Source: Actinomycetes bacterium
Lineage (GTDB): Bacteria; Actinomycetota; Acidimicrobiia; Acidimicrobiales; CADCSY01
Length of the DNA: 29,256 nt
Assembly: GCA_025464025.1 (NCBI GenBank)
Contig: JAODBP010000178.1
Coordinates: 1 to 29,256, forward strand
Reading direction: 5' to 3'
Shown here: positions 1 through 6,583 of the stretch, one piece after another
Position numbering within the stretch: the first letter of the stretch is position 1
Layout of the letters: every line of letters begins with the position of its first letter
Program-made: the position numbers and the translations under genes
The notes under the pieces: generated by a model
The model's input: only the letters and a program-made list of their open reading frames with translations
What the model was told of the DNA's origin: nothing
Database searches by the model: none

Positions 1-354
1 GCCCGCGGGTTCCTGCTGAAGGACGCCGGTCCCGAGCTGCTGGTGCAGGCGGTCCAGGCCGCCGCCCGCGGCGACGCGCTCATCGCCCCGAGCGTGACGG
101 CCCGGCTCCTCGCCACGTTCTCGAGCCCACCGGCCGGGGCGCCGCGGGCGCAGCCGGTCGAGCCGCTCACGGTCCGCGAGGAGGAGGTCGTCCTCACCGT
201 GGCCCGGGGCCGCACCAACGCCGAGATCGCGGATGAGCTCTACATCAGCCTCAGCACGGTGAAGACCCACCTGGCCAGCCTGATGAACAAGCTCGGGGCC
301 CGGAACCGGGTCGAGATCGCCATGTGGGCCTACGAGACGGGCCGCATGGGCTGA
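1..354 (+). CDS. LuxR/NarL-type response regulator, C-terminal part (5' end outside window)
   Basis: Frame 1 is open from the first base and ends at TGA 352-354. The visible part starts with the end of a receiver domain (GFLLKDAG, then a helix ending VQAAARGDALIAPSV), a short Pro/Ala linker, and a complete LuxR-type helix-turn-helix: LTVREEEVV, RGRTNAEIADEL, then the recognition helix region SLSTVKTHL and a C-terminal helix. This is the usual C-terminal output half of NarL/FixJ-family two-component regulators, which bind DNA as dimers after phosphorylation of a receiver Asp that lies upstream of the window. The partner kinase is not visible. The stop codon lies inside the first copy of the 21-bp direct repeat that flanks the Fic gene, so the insertion there left this reading frame intact. 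Confidence 0.93.
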   Translation, partial: ARGFLLKDAGPELLVQAVQAAARGDALIAPSVTARLLATFSSPPAGAPRAQPVEPLTVREEEVVLTVARGRTNAEIADELYISLSTVKTHLASLMNKLGARNRVEIAMWAYETGRMG

Positions 355-368
355 TCGCCATATCTGGA
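348..368. repeat. 21-bp direct repeat, left copy (flanks Fic gene)
   Basis: Identical over 21 of 21 bases to 1645-1665. It begins GGGCTGATCGCC and ends ATATCTGGA. It overlaps the stop codon of the response regulator. Both copies start a GGGCT...AGCCC inverted repeat: the right arm is at 368-372 here and at 1669-1673 for the right copy. It could be a target-site duplication or an attachment-site pair; no recombinase gene is present. Confidence 0.9.
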
Positions 369-434
369 GCCCTGTTTTGGCGGCCGTGCAAGTGAAACGG
401 TGGGTTGTTGGAGCTTGGAATGTTTCGCAACCAC

Positions 435-462
435 TGTTGGACCTTGTCCTAGAGGTCCAACA
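435..462. promoter_or_regulatory. Perfect 10-bp inverted repeat upstream of fic (candidate operator)
   Basis: TGTTGGACCT at 435-444 and AGGTCCAACA at 453-462 are exact reverse complements, separated by 8 bases that contain CTAG. The palindrome ends 18 bases before a TACCTT box (481-486), which stands 6 bases before a GTG (493). It would therefore cover the -35 region of a leaderless promoter for fic. A hairpin in a longer transcript is an alternative. No cognate regulator is encoded next to it; autoregulation by the C-terminal winged helix of the Fic protein is a guess. Confidence 0.6.
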
Positions 463-492
463 AACAGCACCATTTCGTTGTACCTTCACCCT

Positions 493-1644
493 GTGGATCC
501 CACGAAGTTTGGTTCGAACACGTTTGGCACTGTCGTCAAGACGCCAGGCCGGTTCGGGTTCCACACGTTCCTACCGGCCCCGCTGCCGCGCTCTCTGGCA
601 CTCGATGAGACAACCGTCCAGGTGCTGTCCGAGGCCGATCGGGCGATCGGCCGCCTTGCAGGAGCAGGTCGCCTTCTTCCGAATCCGCACTTGCTCGTGA
701 ACGCCTACATCACCCGCGAAGCAGTCGCGAGTTCGCGGATCGAGGGCACGCAGGCAACCGTGAGCGATGTCTTCGAGGCGACCTCTGGTGGCGAGGTGGG
801 CGGTGATGTCCGAGAGGTCGTGAACTACATCCGAGCCCTCAACACCGGCCTGGCTCGGCTGGCAACGCTCCCCATCTCTCGCCGACTCGTCGAGGAGATC
901 CACGCTGTCCTCATGGCGGGCGTCCGCGGTCAGGAGCGGGACCCGGGGAACATCCGTCGGTCACCCAACTGGATCGGCGGTCAGAATCCCGAGACCGCAG
1001 TCTTCGTGCCTCCGCCGGTCGAGGAGATGGAGCAGGGCCTCTCGGACTGGGAGCACTTCGTGAACGAGGAGCTGCTCATGCCGCCGCTCGTTCGATGCGC
1101 GCTCCTCCACTACCAGTTCGAGACGTTGCATCCGTTCCTCGATGGGAACGGTCGCCTGGGGCGTCTCCTCATCATCTTCTTCCTGATGAGCGAGCAACAC
1201 CTGCCGGCACCGCTGCTGTATGTCAGCGGGTACTTCGACGCGAACAAGAACGAGTACTACGACCGGTTGCAGGCCGTGAGGGAGCGCGGGTCGGTCCAGG
1301 AGTGGCTCCAGTTCTTCCTCCATGGCGTGGCGGTACAGGCAAACGACGCGATCCGCAGGGCCGAGGAACTGACCGACATCCGGGAACGGCATCGCGAACT
1401 GCTCAGAGGCTCGCGAAGCCGGGCTCACGAGATCGTTGACTCCCTTCTCCAGAACCCGTACGTCTCGACGACCTCGGTGGTGCAACTCCTGGCCGTCACG
1501 AACCAAGGAGCCACCAACCTCCTCCGGCAACTGGAAGCGGCTGGGATCCTCGAGCCAGCTCGCCGAATCCCGGGCCGAGCAAACCGATGGGTGGCCCCGG
1601 AGATCCTTCGCGTCCTGTCTGCAGGAGAGAGCGAGGCGGCCTGA
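493..1644 (+). CDS. fic: Fic family protein (class II, Fic_N - Fic - winged helix)
   Basis: Probable AMP-transferase that modifies Ser/Thr/Tyr of a target protein using ATP. An open frame extends up to a GTG at 400, but I prefer GTG 493 because TACCTT (481-486) sits 6 bases before it; this gives 383 residues. Numbering from codon 400: the N-terminal inhibitory motif SSRIEG is at 111-116 (class II S/T-xxx-E-G), the Fic motif HPFLDGNGRLGR with catalytic His is at 244-255, and a C-terminal winged helix spans about 340-400. All catalytic residues are intact and the layout resembles the Shewanella SO4266 family. Base composition is visibly less GC-rich than neighbours, especially at 369-560. The gene is bounded by 21-bp direct repeats and has no separate antitoxin; the internal helix would be its own inhibitor. 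Target unknown. Confidence 0.9.
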   Translation: MDPTKFGSNTFGTVVKTPGRFGFHTFLPAPLPRSLALDETTVQVLSEADRAIGRLAGAGRLLPNPHLLVNAYITREAVASSRIEGTQATVSDVFEATSGGEVGGDVREVVNYIRALNTGLARLATLPISRRLVEEIHAVLMAGVRGQERDPGNIRRSPNWIGGQNPETAVFVPPPVEEMEQGLSDWEHFVNEELLMPPLVRCALLHYQFETLHPFLDGNGRLGRLLIIFFLMSEQHLPAPLLYVSGYFDANKNEYYDRLQAVRERGSVQEWLQFFLHGVAVQANDAIRRAEELTDIRERHRELLRGSRSRAHEIVDSLLQNPYVSTTSVVQLLAVTNQGATNLLRQLEAAGILEPARRIPGRANRWVAPEILRVLSAGESEAA

Positions 1645-1665
1645 GGGCTGATCGCCATATCTGGA
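1645..1665. repeat. 21-bp direct repeat, right copy (flanks Fic gene)
   Basis: Exact copy of 348-368, starting on the base after the fic stop codon TGA (1642-1644). Together the two copies bound a 1297-bp unit (one repeat plus cargo). Removing one repeat and the cargo would rejoin the response regulator directly to the promoter region of the dioxygenase gene at 1699. Confidence 0.9.
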
Positions 1666-1686
1666 CCGAGCCCAATTCGAGCGGGG

Positions 1687-1698
1687 TACGATGCCGCC
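1687..1698 (+). promoter_or_regulatory. Leaderless -10 box (TACGAT) for the TauD-type gene
   Basis: TACGAT at 1687-1692 is followed by 6 bases and the GTG start at 1699. This matches the actinobacterial TAnnnT -10 element at the distance expected when transcription starts on the start codon. No convincing -35 is seen. The ATG at 1691 is out of frame. Confidence 0.55.
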
Positions 1699-2556
1699 GT
1701 GGCTGTGGCCGACCTGCACGCATCGAGCCCCGACCTCTCGATCACGCCGATCGCCGGTTCGCTCGGCGCCGTGATCGGTGGCGTCGACCTGGCCGTCGAG
1801 CTCGACGGCGGGACCGTCGCCGACATCCGCCGGGCCTGGCTCGAGCACCAGGTCGTCTTCTTCCACGACCAGGCCCTCGACGCCGACGCGTTCATGGCCT
1901 TCGCCCGCCGGCTCGGTGAGCCCGTCGAGTACCCCTTCGTGCGGGGCATCGACGGCTACCCCGAGATCATCGCCGTGACCAAGCTGCCCGAGGAGACCGT
2001 CAACTTCGGCGGCATCTGGCACTCCGACACCACCTACCTCGACGAGCCGCCGATGGCGACGATGCTGCTGGCCCGCGAGGTCCCGCCGGCGGGCGGCGAC
2101 ACGATGTTCGCCGACATGTACGGCGCCTACGAGGCGCTGTCACCGGCGATGCGCGAGGTGCTCGACCCGCTGCGGGCGGTCAACAGCTCGGCCCTGGCCG
2201 ATGTGAGCAAGACGCGAGAGGACCGCATCCGGGAGGACGGGGGCACGGAGGCTCGCACCTACGAGGCGGTCCACCCGGTCGTGCGCACGCACCCCGAGAC
2301 GGGGCGCAAGGCGCTCTACGTCAACGTGGCCCACACGGCGCGCTTCGACGGGATGACCGAGGACGAGAGCCGCCCGTTGCTCCAGTTCCTCTTCCAGCAC
2401 CAGGTCCGGCCCGAGCTCACCTGCCGCTTCGGCTGGAAGGTCGGCTCGCTCGCCGTGTGGGACAACCGCTGCGTCCAGCACAACCCGGTGAACGACTACC
2501 ACGGCTGGAAGCGCGTGATGCACCGCATCACGCTCCGGGGTGACCGCCCGGCCTGA
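1699..2556 (+). CDS. TauD/TfdA family Fe(II)/2-oxoglutarate dioxygenase
   Basis: 285 residues, the normal family length (about 280-300). The iron-binding facial triad is complete: WHSD gives H108 and D110, and the distal His is H261 in WDNRCVQHNPVNDY; the conserved Arg that binds 2-oxoglutarate is in RVMHRITLRGD (272-282). Members hydroxylate small substrates such as taurine, alkyl sulfates or 2,4-D and release a product after spontaneous cleavage; the substrate cannot be read from sequence. Start is GTG 1699, with GTG 1705 as alternative; there is no Shine-Dalgarno but a TAnnnT box at leaderless distance. No sulfonate transporter is adjacent, so a role in sulfur scavenging is not supported. 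The end is only 6 bases from the stop of the convergent TetR gene. Confidence 0.92.
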   Translation: MAVADLHASSPDLSITPIAGSLGAVIGGVDLAVELDGGTVADIRRAWLEHQVVFFHDQALDADAFMAFARRLGEPVEYPFVRGIDGYPEIIAVTKLPEETVNFGGIWHSDTTYLDEPPMATMLLAREVPPAGGDTMFADMYGAYEALSPAMREVLDPLRAVNSSALADVSKTREDRIREDGGTEARTYEAVHPVVRTHPETGRKALYVNVAHTARFDGMTEDESRPLLQFLFQHQVRPELTCRFGWKVGSLAVWDNRCVQHNPVNDYHGWKRVMHRITLRGDRPA

Positions 2557-2562
2557 CCCCGC

Positions 2563-3207
2563 TCAGCGCTTCCGGCGAGCCCGCTCCAGCCCGTCGAGGA
2601 TGAGGTCGAGGCCGAGCTCGAACTCGTCGCCGTAGTCGTAGCCGGGCTGCAGGACGTGCTCGAGGGTCAGCTCGGTGAGGTGGGGGTACTCGTCGGCGGC
2701 GTGCTGGGCCAGGATCGCCTGGGCCAGCTCGGCCGTCTGCTCGCCGGTCTCGAACGGCAGGCTCGCCTCCTGCAGGGCGAAGCCGTAGACGTAGGCGTCG
2801 ACGACCGACATGGCCTGTGCCGTCAGCGGAACCGAGAAGCCAGCGGCGCGGAAGGCCCCGATCACGGCGTCGTGGTGGCGCAGGGTGGCCGGTCCCGGGG
2901 TGGTGCGCGACTGCATGAGCGGCGTGGCCCACGGGTGCCGGGCCAGGGCGGCGCGGGCGGAGGCGGCCCGGGCCCGCATGGCCGGTCGCCAGGGGGTGCC
3001 GGGGGTGGGCAGCTCGATCTCGGTGAAGACGACGTCGACCATGCCGTCGAGGAGGTCGACCTTGTTGGCCACGTGGTTGTAGAGCGACATGGCCTCGACG
3101 CCGAGCGCCTCCCCGAGCTTGCGCATCGAGAGGGACTCGATGCCCGTGCCATCGGCCAGTGCGATCGCCGCGGCCAGCACCCGTTCCCGGCTCAGCCCCT
3201 TCGCCAT
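2563..3207 (-). CDS. TetR family transcriptional regulator (TetR_C-like)
   Basis: 214 residues. The N-terminal TetR_N helix-turn-helix is clear: [13 protein letters not shown], then [31 protein letters not shown] (about 24-56). The C-terminal ligand-binding part with the [17 protein letters not shown] segment resembles TetR_C (PF02909), as in the tetracycline repressor itself. It is transcribed divergently from the MDR oxidoreductase at 3271. The 63-bp gap holds two palindromes of the same design, one over each promoter's -10 box. This supports a repressor of both genes. On the minus strand TATGTT (complement of 3214-3219) is 6 bases before the ATG, so the message is probably leaderless. The ligand is unknown. 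Confidence 0.93.
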   Translation of the reverse strand: MAKGLSRERVLAAAIALADGTGIESLSMRKLGEALGVEAMSLYNHVANKVDLLDGMVDVVFTEIELPTPGTPWRPAMRARAASARAALARHPWATPLMQSRTTPGPATLRHHDAVIGAFRAAGFSVPLTAQAMSVVDAYVYGFALQEASLPFETGEQTAELAQAILAQHAADEYPHLTELTLEHVLQPGYDYGDEFELGLDLILDGLERARRKR

Positions 3208-3212
3208 TGACA

Positions 3213-3231
3213 GAACATACGCTGTACGTCT
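3213..3231. promoter_or_regulatory. Candidate TetR operator 1 (degenerate), over the regulator's own -10
   Basis: GAACATAC-gct-GTACGTCT has the same 8-3-8 layout as the perfect palindrome at 3233-3251, with arms matching at 5 of 8 positions. The two sites start exactly 20 bp apart. The left arm contains the -10 box TATGTT (minus strand) of the TetR gene, so binding would block its own promoter. Confidence 0.6.
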
Positions 3232-3232
3232 A

Positions 3233-3251
3233 GAACTTACAACGTAAGTTC
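3233..3251. promoter_or_regulatory. Candidate TetR operator 2 (perfect palindrome), over the MDR gene promoter
   Basis: GAACTTAC-aac-GTAAGTTC: perfect 8-bp arms with a 3-bp centre. The right arm includes TAAGTT (3245-3250), a plausible -10 box for the MDR gene starting at 3271, which has its own ribosome site (GGGAGCGGAG, 3261-3270). Size and symmetry are typical for TetR-family operators. Confidence 0.75.
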
Positions 3252-3270
3252 AACGCGAGAGGGAGCGGAG

Positions 3271-4248
3271 ATGCGGGCGATGGTCCAGGACACGTACGGG
3301 GAGGCCGAGGACGTCCTGCGCCTCGCCGAGATCGACCGACCCGAGGTGGGCCCCGACGAGGTCCTCGTGCAGGTGCGGGCGGCCGGCGTGGACCGCGGCG
3401 TGTGGCACCTGACGACCGGCCTGCCCTACCCCATCCGCCTGGCCGGCTACGGCGTGCGCACGCCCAAGCGCAGGGTGCCGGGCGGCGACGTCGCTGGTGT
3501 CGTCGAGGCCGTCGGGCGCGACGTCACCGGGCTGCGCGCCGGCGACGAGGTCTTCGGCATCGCCACCGGCTCGTTCGCCGACTACGCGTCCGCCCGGGCC
3601 GGCAAGCTGGCGGCCAAGCCGGTCAACCTCTCCTTCGAGCAGGCCGCCGCCGTCCCCGTCTCCGGGCTGACCGCCCTCCAGGCCGTGCGCGACAAGGGTC
3701 GGGTGGCGGCCGGCCAGCAGGTCCTCGTCATCGGGGCGTCGGGTGGCGTCGGCACGTTCGCCGTGCAGATCGCCAAGGCGTTCGGGGCCGAGGTGACCGG
3801 GGTGTGCAGCACGGCCAAGGTCGACCTCGTCCGCTCGATCGGCGCCGACCACGTCGTCGACTACACGAGCGACGACATCGCCTCCGGCGATCGCCGCTAC
3901 GACGTGGTGGTCGACATCGGGGGCAACCGCTCGCTGGCCGAGCTGCGCCGTGCCCTGACCCCCCGCGGGACCCTCGTCATCACCGGCGGCGAGACCGGTG
4001 GGCGGTGGCTCGGGGGCAGCGATCGCCAGCTCCGGGCCATGGCGCTCTCCCCGTTCGTCGGGCAGAGGCTCGGCACGTTCGTGTGCTCGGAGAACGCCGC
4101 CGACCTCGTCGTCCTGAAGGAGCTCATCGAGTCGGGCCGGGTGACGCCGGTGCTCGAGCGGACCTACCGCCTCGACGACTCGGTCGCCGCCATCCGCCAC
4201 GTGCAGGGCGGCCAGGCGCGCGGCAAGGTCGTCATCAGCTCGAGCTGA
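3271..4248 (+). CDS. Medium-chain dehydrogenase/reductase, quinone-oxidoreductase type
   Basis: 325 residues. A GroES-like N-terminal half (1-130, with VLVQVRAAGVDRGVWHL, GGDVAGVVEAVG and GDEVFG) is followed by a Rossmann half with the nucleotide motif GASGGVG at 155-161. The catalytic-zinc ligands of alcohol dehydrogenases are absent, which places it with zinc-independent NAD(P)H:quinone or enone reductases. These reduce quinones or alpha,beta-unsaturated carbonyls, often reactive electrophiles. ATG 3271 has a good Shine-Dalgarno. The divergent TetR gene and the operator in front of it suggest induction by a small molecule that the enzyme may process. The 3' end overlaps the convergent SnoaL-like gene by 14 bp. 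Confidence 0.9.
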   Translation: MRAMVQDTYGEAEDVLRLAEIDRPEVGPDEVLVQVRAAGVDRGVWHLTTGLPYPIRLAGYGVRTPKRRVPGGDVAGVVEAVGRDVTGLRAGDEVFGIATGSFADYASARAGKLAAKPVNLSFEQAAAVPVSGLTALQAVRDKGRVAAGQQVLVIGASGGVGTFAVQIAKAFGAEVTGVCSTAKVDLVRSIGADHVVDYTSDDIASGDRRYDVVVDIGGNRSLAELRRALTPRGTLVITGGETGGRWLGGSDRQLRAMALSPFVGQRLGTFVCSENAADLVVLKELIESGRVTPVLERTYRLDDSVAAIRHVQGGQARGKVVISSS

Positions 4249-4621
4249 GGGCGGCGAGCATCGCCGGGGTGTCGATCGACATGTGGGCCGCGACGGCCCG
4301 ACCGTCGCGGATCGTCCAGCGGTGGACCTCGGCGACGTCGAACGTCGCCCCGTTGGCCACCACCGTGCCCTTCGTCCGGCCGGCCTGGATCACGTCGCCG
4401 TCGGCGGTGAACAGGGCATCGGTCGTCACCGACGAGTCGATGGTGCCGGTGAGGGCGAGGGCGAAGGTGGCGAACCCGTCGTGCCCCTCGTGGCGCCCGC
4501 CCCACGGCAGCCGGTCGTCCTGGGTGACCACGATGGTCGGGTCGATCAGCGAGAACAGCCGCTCGAGGTCGCGGGTGCCCATGGCGGCGTAGATGGCCTC
4601 GACCACCTCGACGTCGGTCAC
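4235..4621 (-). CDS. SnoaL-like / NTF2-like domain protein
   Basis: 128 residues from GTG 4621, which overlaps the pirin stop codon (GTGA) and is preceded by GAGGAGGCGG. Longer in-frame starts lie inside the pirin gene and are not convincing. The sequence has the small cone-shaped NTF2 fold pattern: helix VVEAIYAAMGTRDLERLFSLID, strand TIVVTQDD, GHDGFATF, then strands ending in VAEVHRWTIRDGRAVAAHMSID. This ketosteroid-isomerase-like fold includes isomerases, cyclases and many proteins of unknown function; I cannot name a substrate. Translational coupling to the pirin gene implies co-expression. The end overlaps the convergent MDR gene by 14 bp. Confidence 0.85.
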   Translation of the reverse strand: MTDVEVVEAIYAAMGTRDLERLFSLIDPTIVVTQDDRLPWGGRHEGHDGFATFALALTGTIDSSVTTDALFTADGDVIQAGRTKGTVVANGATFDVAEVHRWTIRDGRAVAAHMSIDTPAMLAALSSS

Positions 4622-5628
4622 GCGCTCACCGCCTCCTCGACCCGGCCGTCGACGTGGCGGGCGAAGCGGCCCTGCTCGCGGCCGTGCGTCGGGGCCTCGT
4701 CGCCCCACGGCCAGCCACCGAACTGCGTGGCTTGGTAGTCGGCGAAGGCCTGCTGGATCTCGGCCTGCGTGTTCATCACGAACGGCCCGTACTGGGCCAC
4801 CGGCTCGCCGATCGGCCGGCCTTGCAGCAGCAGCGCCTCGACCGGCTCGGCGCCGGCGGCGAGCTCGACGGCCACCTCGGGTCGGAGGACCAGGCCCGTG
4901 TCGTTGCCGACCTCGACGTCGGCGACCCGGAGCGTGTCACCCTCGAACACGTAGAGCACGCGCACGGTCTCCGGGCCGCCGGCCGCCGGCATCGTCCACG
5001 AGGCTCCAGGGTCGAGGCGCACGTGCCAGATGGCGACGTCGGCGTCGGGTCGGGCGGCCCACGAGTCGGGCGGCGGCGGGGGCGGGGTGACGCCGTCGAG
5101 GACGCCGGCGATGACCGTGATCACGCCGCCGTCGACGTGCACGCGCGGGATGTCGCCGTCCCACAGCATCGTGAAGTGCGGTTCGACGAGCTTGTCGTCG
5201 GCCGGGAGGTTGAGCCAGATCTGGAACAGCTCGAGCGGGTTGGGTCGGTCGCGCTCGAGGAGCGGGAACATCTCGGCGTGGACGATGCCGCGGCCGGCGG
5301 TGAGCCACTGCACGTCGCCCCGCCCGAACCGGGCCGCGGCGCCGAGCGAGTCGGAGTGGTCGATGAGGCCCTGGCGCACGAACGTGACGGTCTCGAAGCC
5401 GCGGTGGGGGTGGCCGGGGAAGCCGGGCACGGTGAGGCCGTGGTACATGCTCCACCCGTCGAGGGCGGAGAAGTCCTGGCCGAGGTCGCGGTCGTCGATC
5501 GGGACCGCCGGCGCCAGCTCGTCGTTCCCGGCCGGGTAGGCGTCGTCGTGGTGCACGCAGAACAGGAACGGGTCGATCGTCGGCCACCGCGTCTCCAGCG
5601 GCACGGTCTGCAGGATCGGGCTGTCCAT
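4618..5628 (-). CDS. Pirin family protein (cupin)
   Basis: 336 residues, two cupin domains. The N-terminal domain carries the pirin metal site: H73 and H75 in GHPHRGFETVTF, then H117 and E119 in GIVHAEMF. These match the Fe-binding His/His/His/Glu set of human pirin and E. coli YhhW, which has quercetinase activity. The Pro-rich stretch TPPPPPP lies at the domain boundary. The ATG at 5628 is preceded on the minus strand by TAAGCT and 7 bases, a leaderless arrangement. It is first in a two-gene unit with the SnoaL-like gene and is divergent from the SRPBCC gene, with 56 bp between. The substrate, possibly a flavonoid or other phenolic, is inference. Confidence 0.92.
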   Translation of the reverse strand: MDSPILQTVPLETRWPTIDPFLFCVHHDDAYPAGNDELAPAVPIDDRDLGQDFSALDGWSMYHGLTVPGFPGHPHRGFETVTFVRQGLIDHSDSLGAAARFGRGDVQWLTAGRGIVHAEMFPLLERDRPNPLELFQIWLNLPADDKLVEPHFTMLWDGDIPRVHVDGGVITVIAGVLDGVTPPPPPPDSWAARPDADVAIWHVRLDPGASWTMPAAGGPETVRVLYVFEGDTLRVADVEVGNDTGLVLRPEVAVELAAGAEPVEALLLQGRPIGEPVAQYGPFVMNTQAEIQQAFADYQATQFGGWPWGDEAPTHGREQGRFARHVDGRVEEAVSA

Positions 5629-5635
5629 GGGCCCA

Positions 5636-5678
5636 AGCTTAGAGACGGAGCTGCGAACCAGAACGCGGGGGCTACCTT
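5636..5678. promoter_or_regulatory. Back-to-back leaderless promoters (pirin minus, SRPBCC plus)
   Basis: The 56-bp gap between the pirin and SRPBCC genes contains TAAGCT on the minus strand (complement of 5636-5641), 7 bases before the pirin ATG, and TACCTT on the plus strand (5673-5678), 6 bases before ATG 5685. Neither start has a Shine-Dalgarno. The two -10 boxes are about 31 bp apart, so polymerases would compete for the region. Confidence 0.55.
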
Positions 5679-5684
5679 CCTCAC

Positions 5685-6140
5685 ATGGCCGACACCGTCT
5701 CCGTCGAACGCGTCATCCCCGCCTCGCCCGAGGCCATCTTCGCCTTCCTCGTCGACCCGGCCAAGCACGCCGAGATCGACGGTTCGGGCAGCCTGGTCGC
5801 GGTGAAGGGGGGCTCCCAGCAGCTCACTCTCGGGAGCACGTTCGGCATGTCGATGAAGATGGGCCTGCCGTACTCCATGGCCAGCACCGTGGTCGAGTTC
5901 GAGCCGAACCGGCGCATCGCCTGGCAGACCCGCGGCCCGGGGCCGATCGGCCGCCGCGTGGGCGGGCGCATCTGGCGCTACGAGCTCGAGCCGGTCGAGG
6001 ACGGGACCCTCGTGCGGGAGACGTGGGACATCTCCCAGGAGTCACCCGTCACCCGGCCGCTGGTGCGGCTGGGCGGGGGCAAGACGGGCAAGGCCATGGC
6101 GGCCACGTTGGTCCGCATCGAGGAGCTCCTGGCGACCTGA
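5685..6140 (+). CDS. SRPBCC family protein (polyketide cyclase/dehydratase-like)
   Basis: 151 residues with the START/Bet v1-like helix-grip pattern: the first strand VSVERVIPASPEAIFAFLVDPAKHAEID, central strands with MASTVVEFEPNRRIAWQTR, RYELEPVEDGTLVRETWD, and a C-terminal helix GKTGKAMAATLVRIEELLAT. Such proteins hold a hydrophobic ligand in a deep pocket and act as cyclases, aromatases or lipid carriers; no catalytic residues can be assigned. ATG 5685 follows TACCTT plus 6 bases, so the message is likely leaderless. The DUF3237 gene follows after 20 bp in the same direction, so the two probably form one operon. Confidence 0.85.
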   Translation: MADTVSVERVIPASPEAIFAFLVDPAKHAEIDGSGSLVAVKGGSQQLTLGSTFGMSMKMGLPYSMASTVVEFEPNRRIAWQTRGPGPIGRRVGGRIWRYELEPVEDGTLVRETWDISQESPVTRPLVRLGGGKTGKAMAATLVRIEELLAT

Positions 6141-6160
6141 CCGTCTGGCAGGATCGCCCG

Positions 6161-6583
6161 ATGGACCTGCGACCCTTCGGCACCCTCAAGCTCAACCTGG
6201 CGTCCGACCGCCTGTACTTCCTCGGCGAGACGCCCTTGGGCAAGCGGATCATCCAGGAGATCGAGAGCGTCGAGTTCACCGGGGCGCACTTCAACGCCGA
6301 GATCAAGGGCAAGGCGGCGGCCGACTGGCTGGCCATCGACCCGAGCGGCATCGCGACCTTCGACATCCGCATGTTGCTGCACACCAGCGACGACGCCGAC
6401 GTCTACCTGAACTACCTGGGCAAGGCCGACTGGTCGAAGGGCATGGCCACCGAGCCCGTCTACGTCACCGCCCACCTCGAGACCGGTGACGACCGCTACC
6501 GCTGGCTCAACCACGCCCTGGTGATCGGCAAGGGCGAGATGGTCGACGGCGGCCTGGTCTACGACTTCCAGCAGGTGGTCTAG
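6161..6583 (+). CDS. DUF3237 (UPF0311) family protein
   Basis: 140 residues. The pattern LNLASDRLYFLGETPLGKRII, SVEFTGAHFNAEIKGKAAADWLAIDPSGIATFDIRMLLHTSDDADVYLNYLGKAD and the end HALVIGKGEMVDGGLVYDFQQV fit DUF3237, a small beta-barrel family of unknown function often found near catabolic genes. ATG 6161 is preceded by CAGGAT and 6 bases, either a weak Shine-Dalgarno or a weak -10 box. It lies 20 bp behind the SRPBCC gene. Its stop codon TAG (6581-6583) is part of the CTAG target into which the 300-bp element at 6585 was inserted; the coding frame was preserved. Confidence 0.8.
   Translation: MDLRPFGTLKLNLASDRLYFLGETPLGKRIIQEIESVEFTGAHFNAEIKGKAAADWLAIDPSGIATFDIRMLLHTSDDADVYLNYLGKADWSKGMATEPVYVTAHLETGDDRYRWLNHALVIGKGEMVDGGLVYDFQQVV

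Noticed and set aside
400..492. Start of the Fic protein at GTG 400
   Set aside because: The added residues would be encoded across the palindrome at 435-462 and do not resemble Fic_N. GTG 493 is preceded by a leaderless -10. Not excluded.
961..2022. Minus-strand frame across fic and the TauD-type gene
   Set aside because: No recognisable domain. Both plus-strand genes have intact catalytic motifs.
4235..4708. A 157-residue form of the SnoaL-like protein
   Set aside because: The extra N-terminus is Arg/Gly/Pro-rich and lies within the pirin gene. GTG 4621 has a good Shine-Dalgarno and a stop-start overlap.
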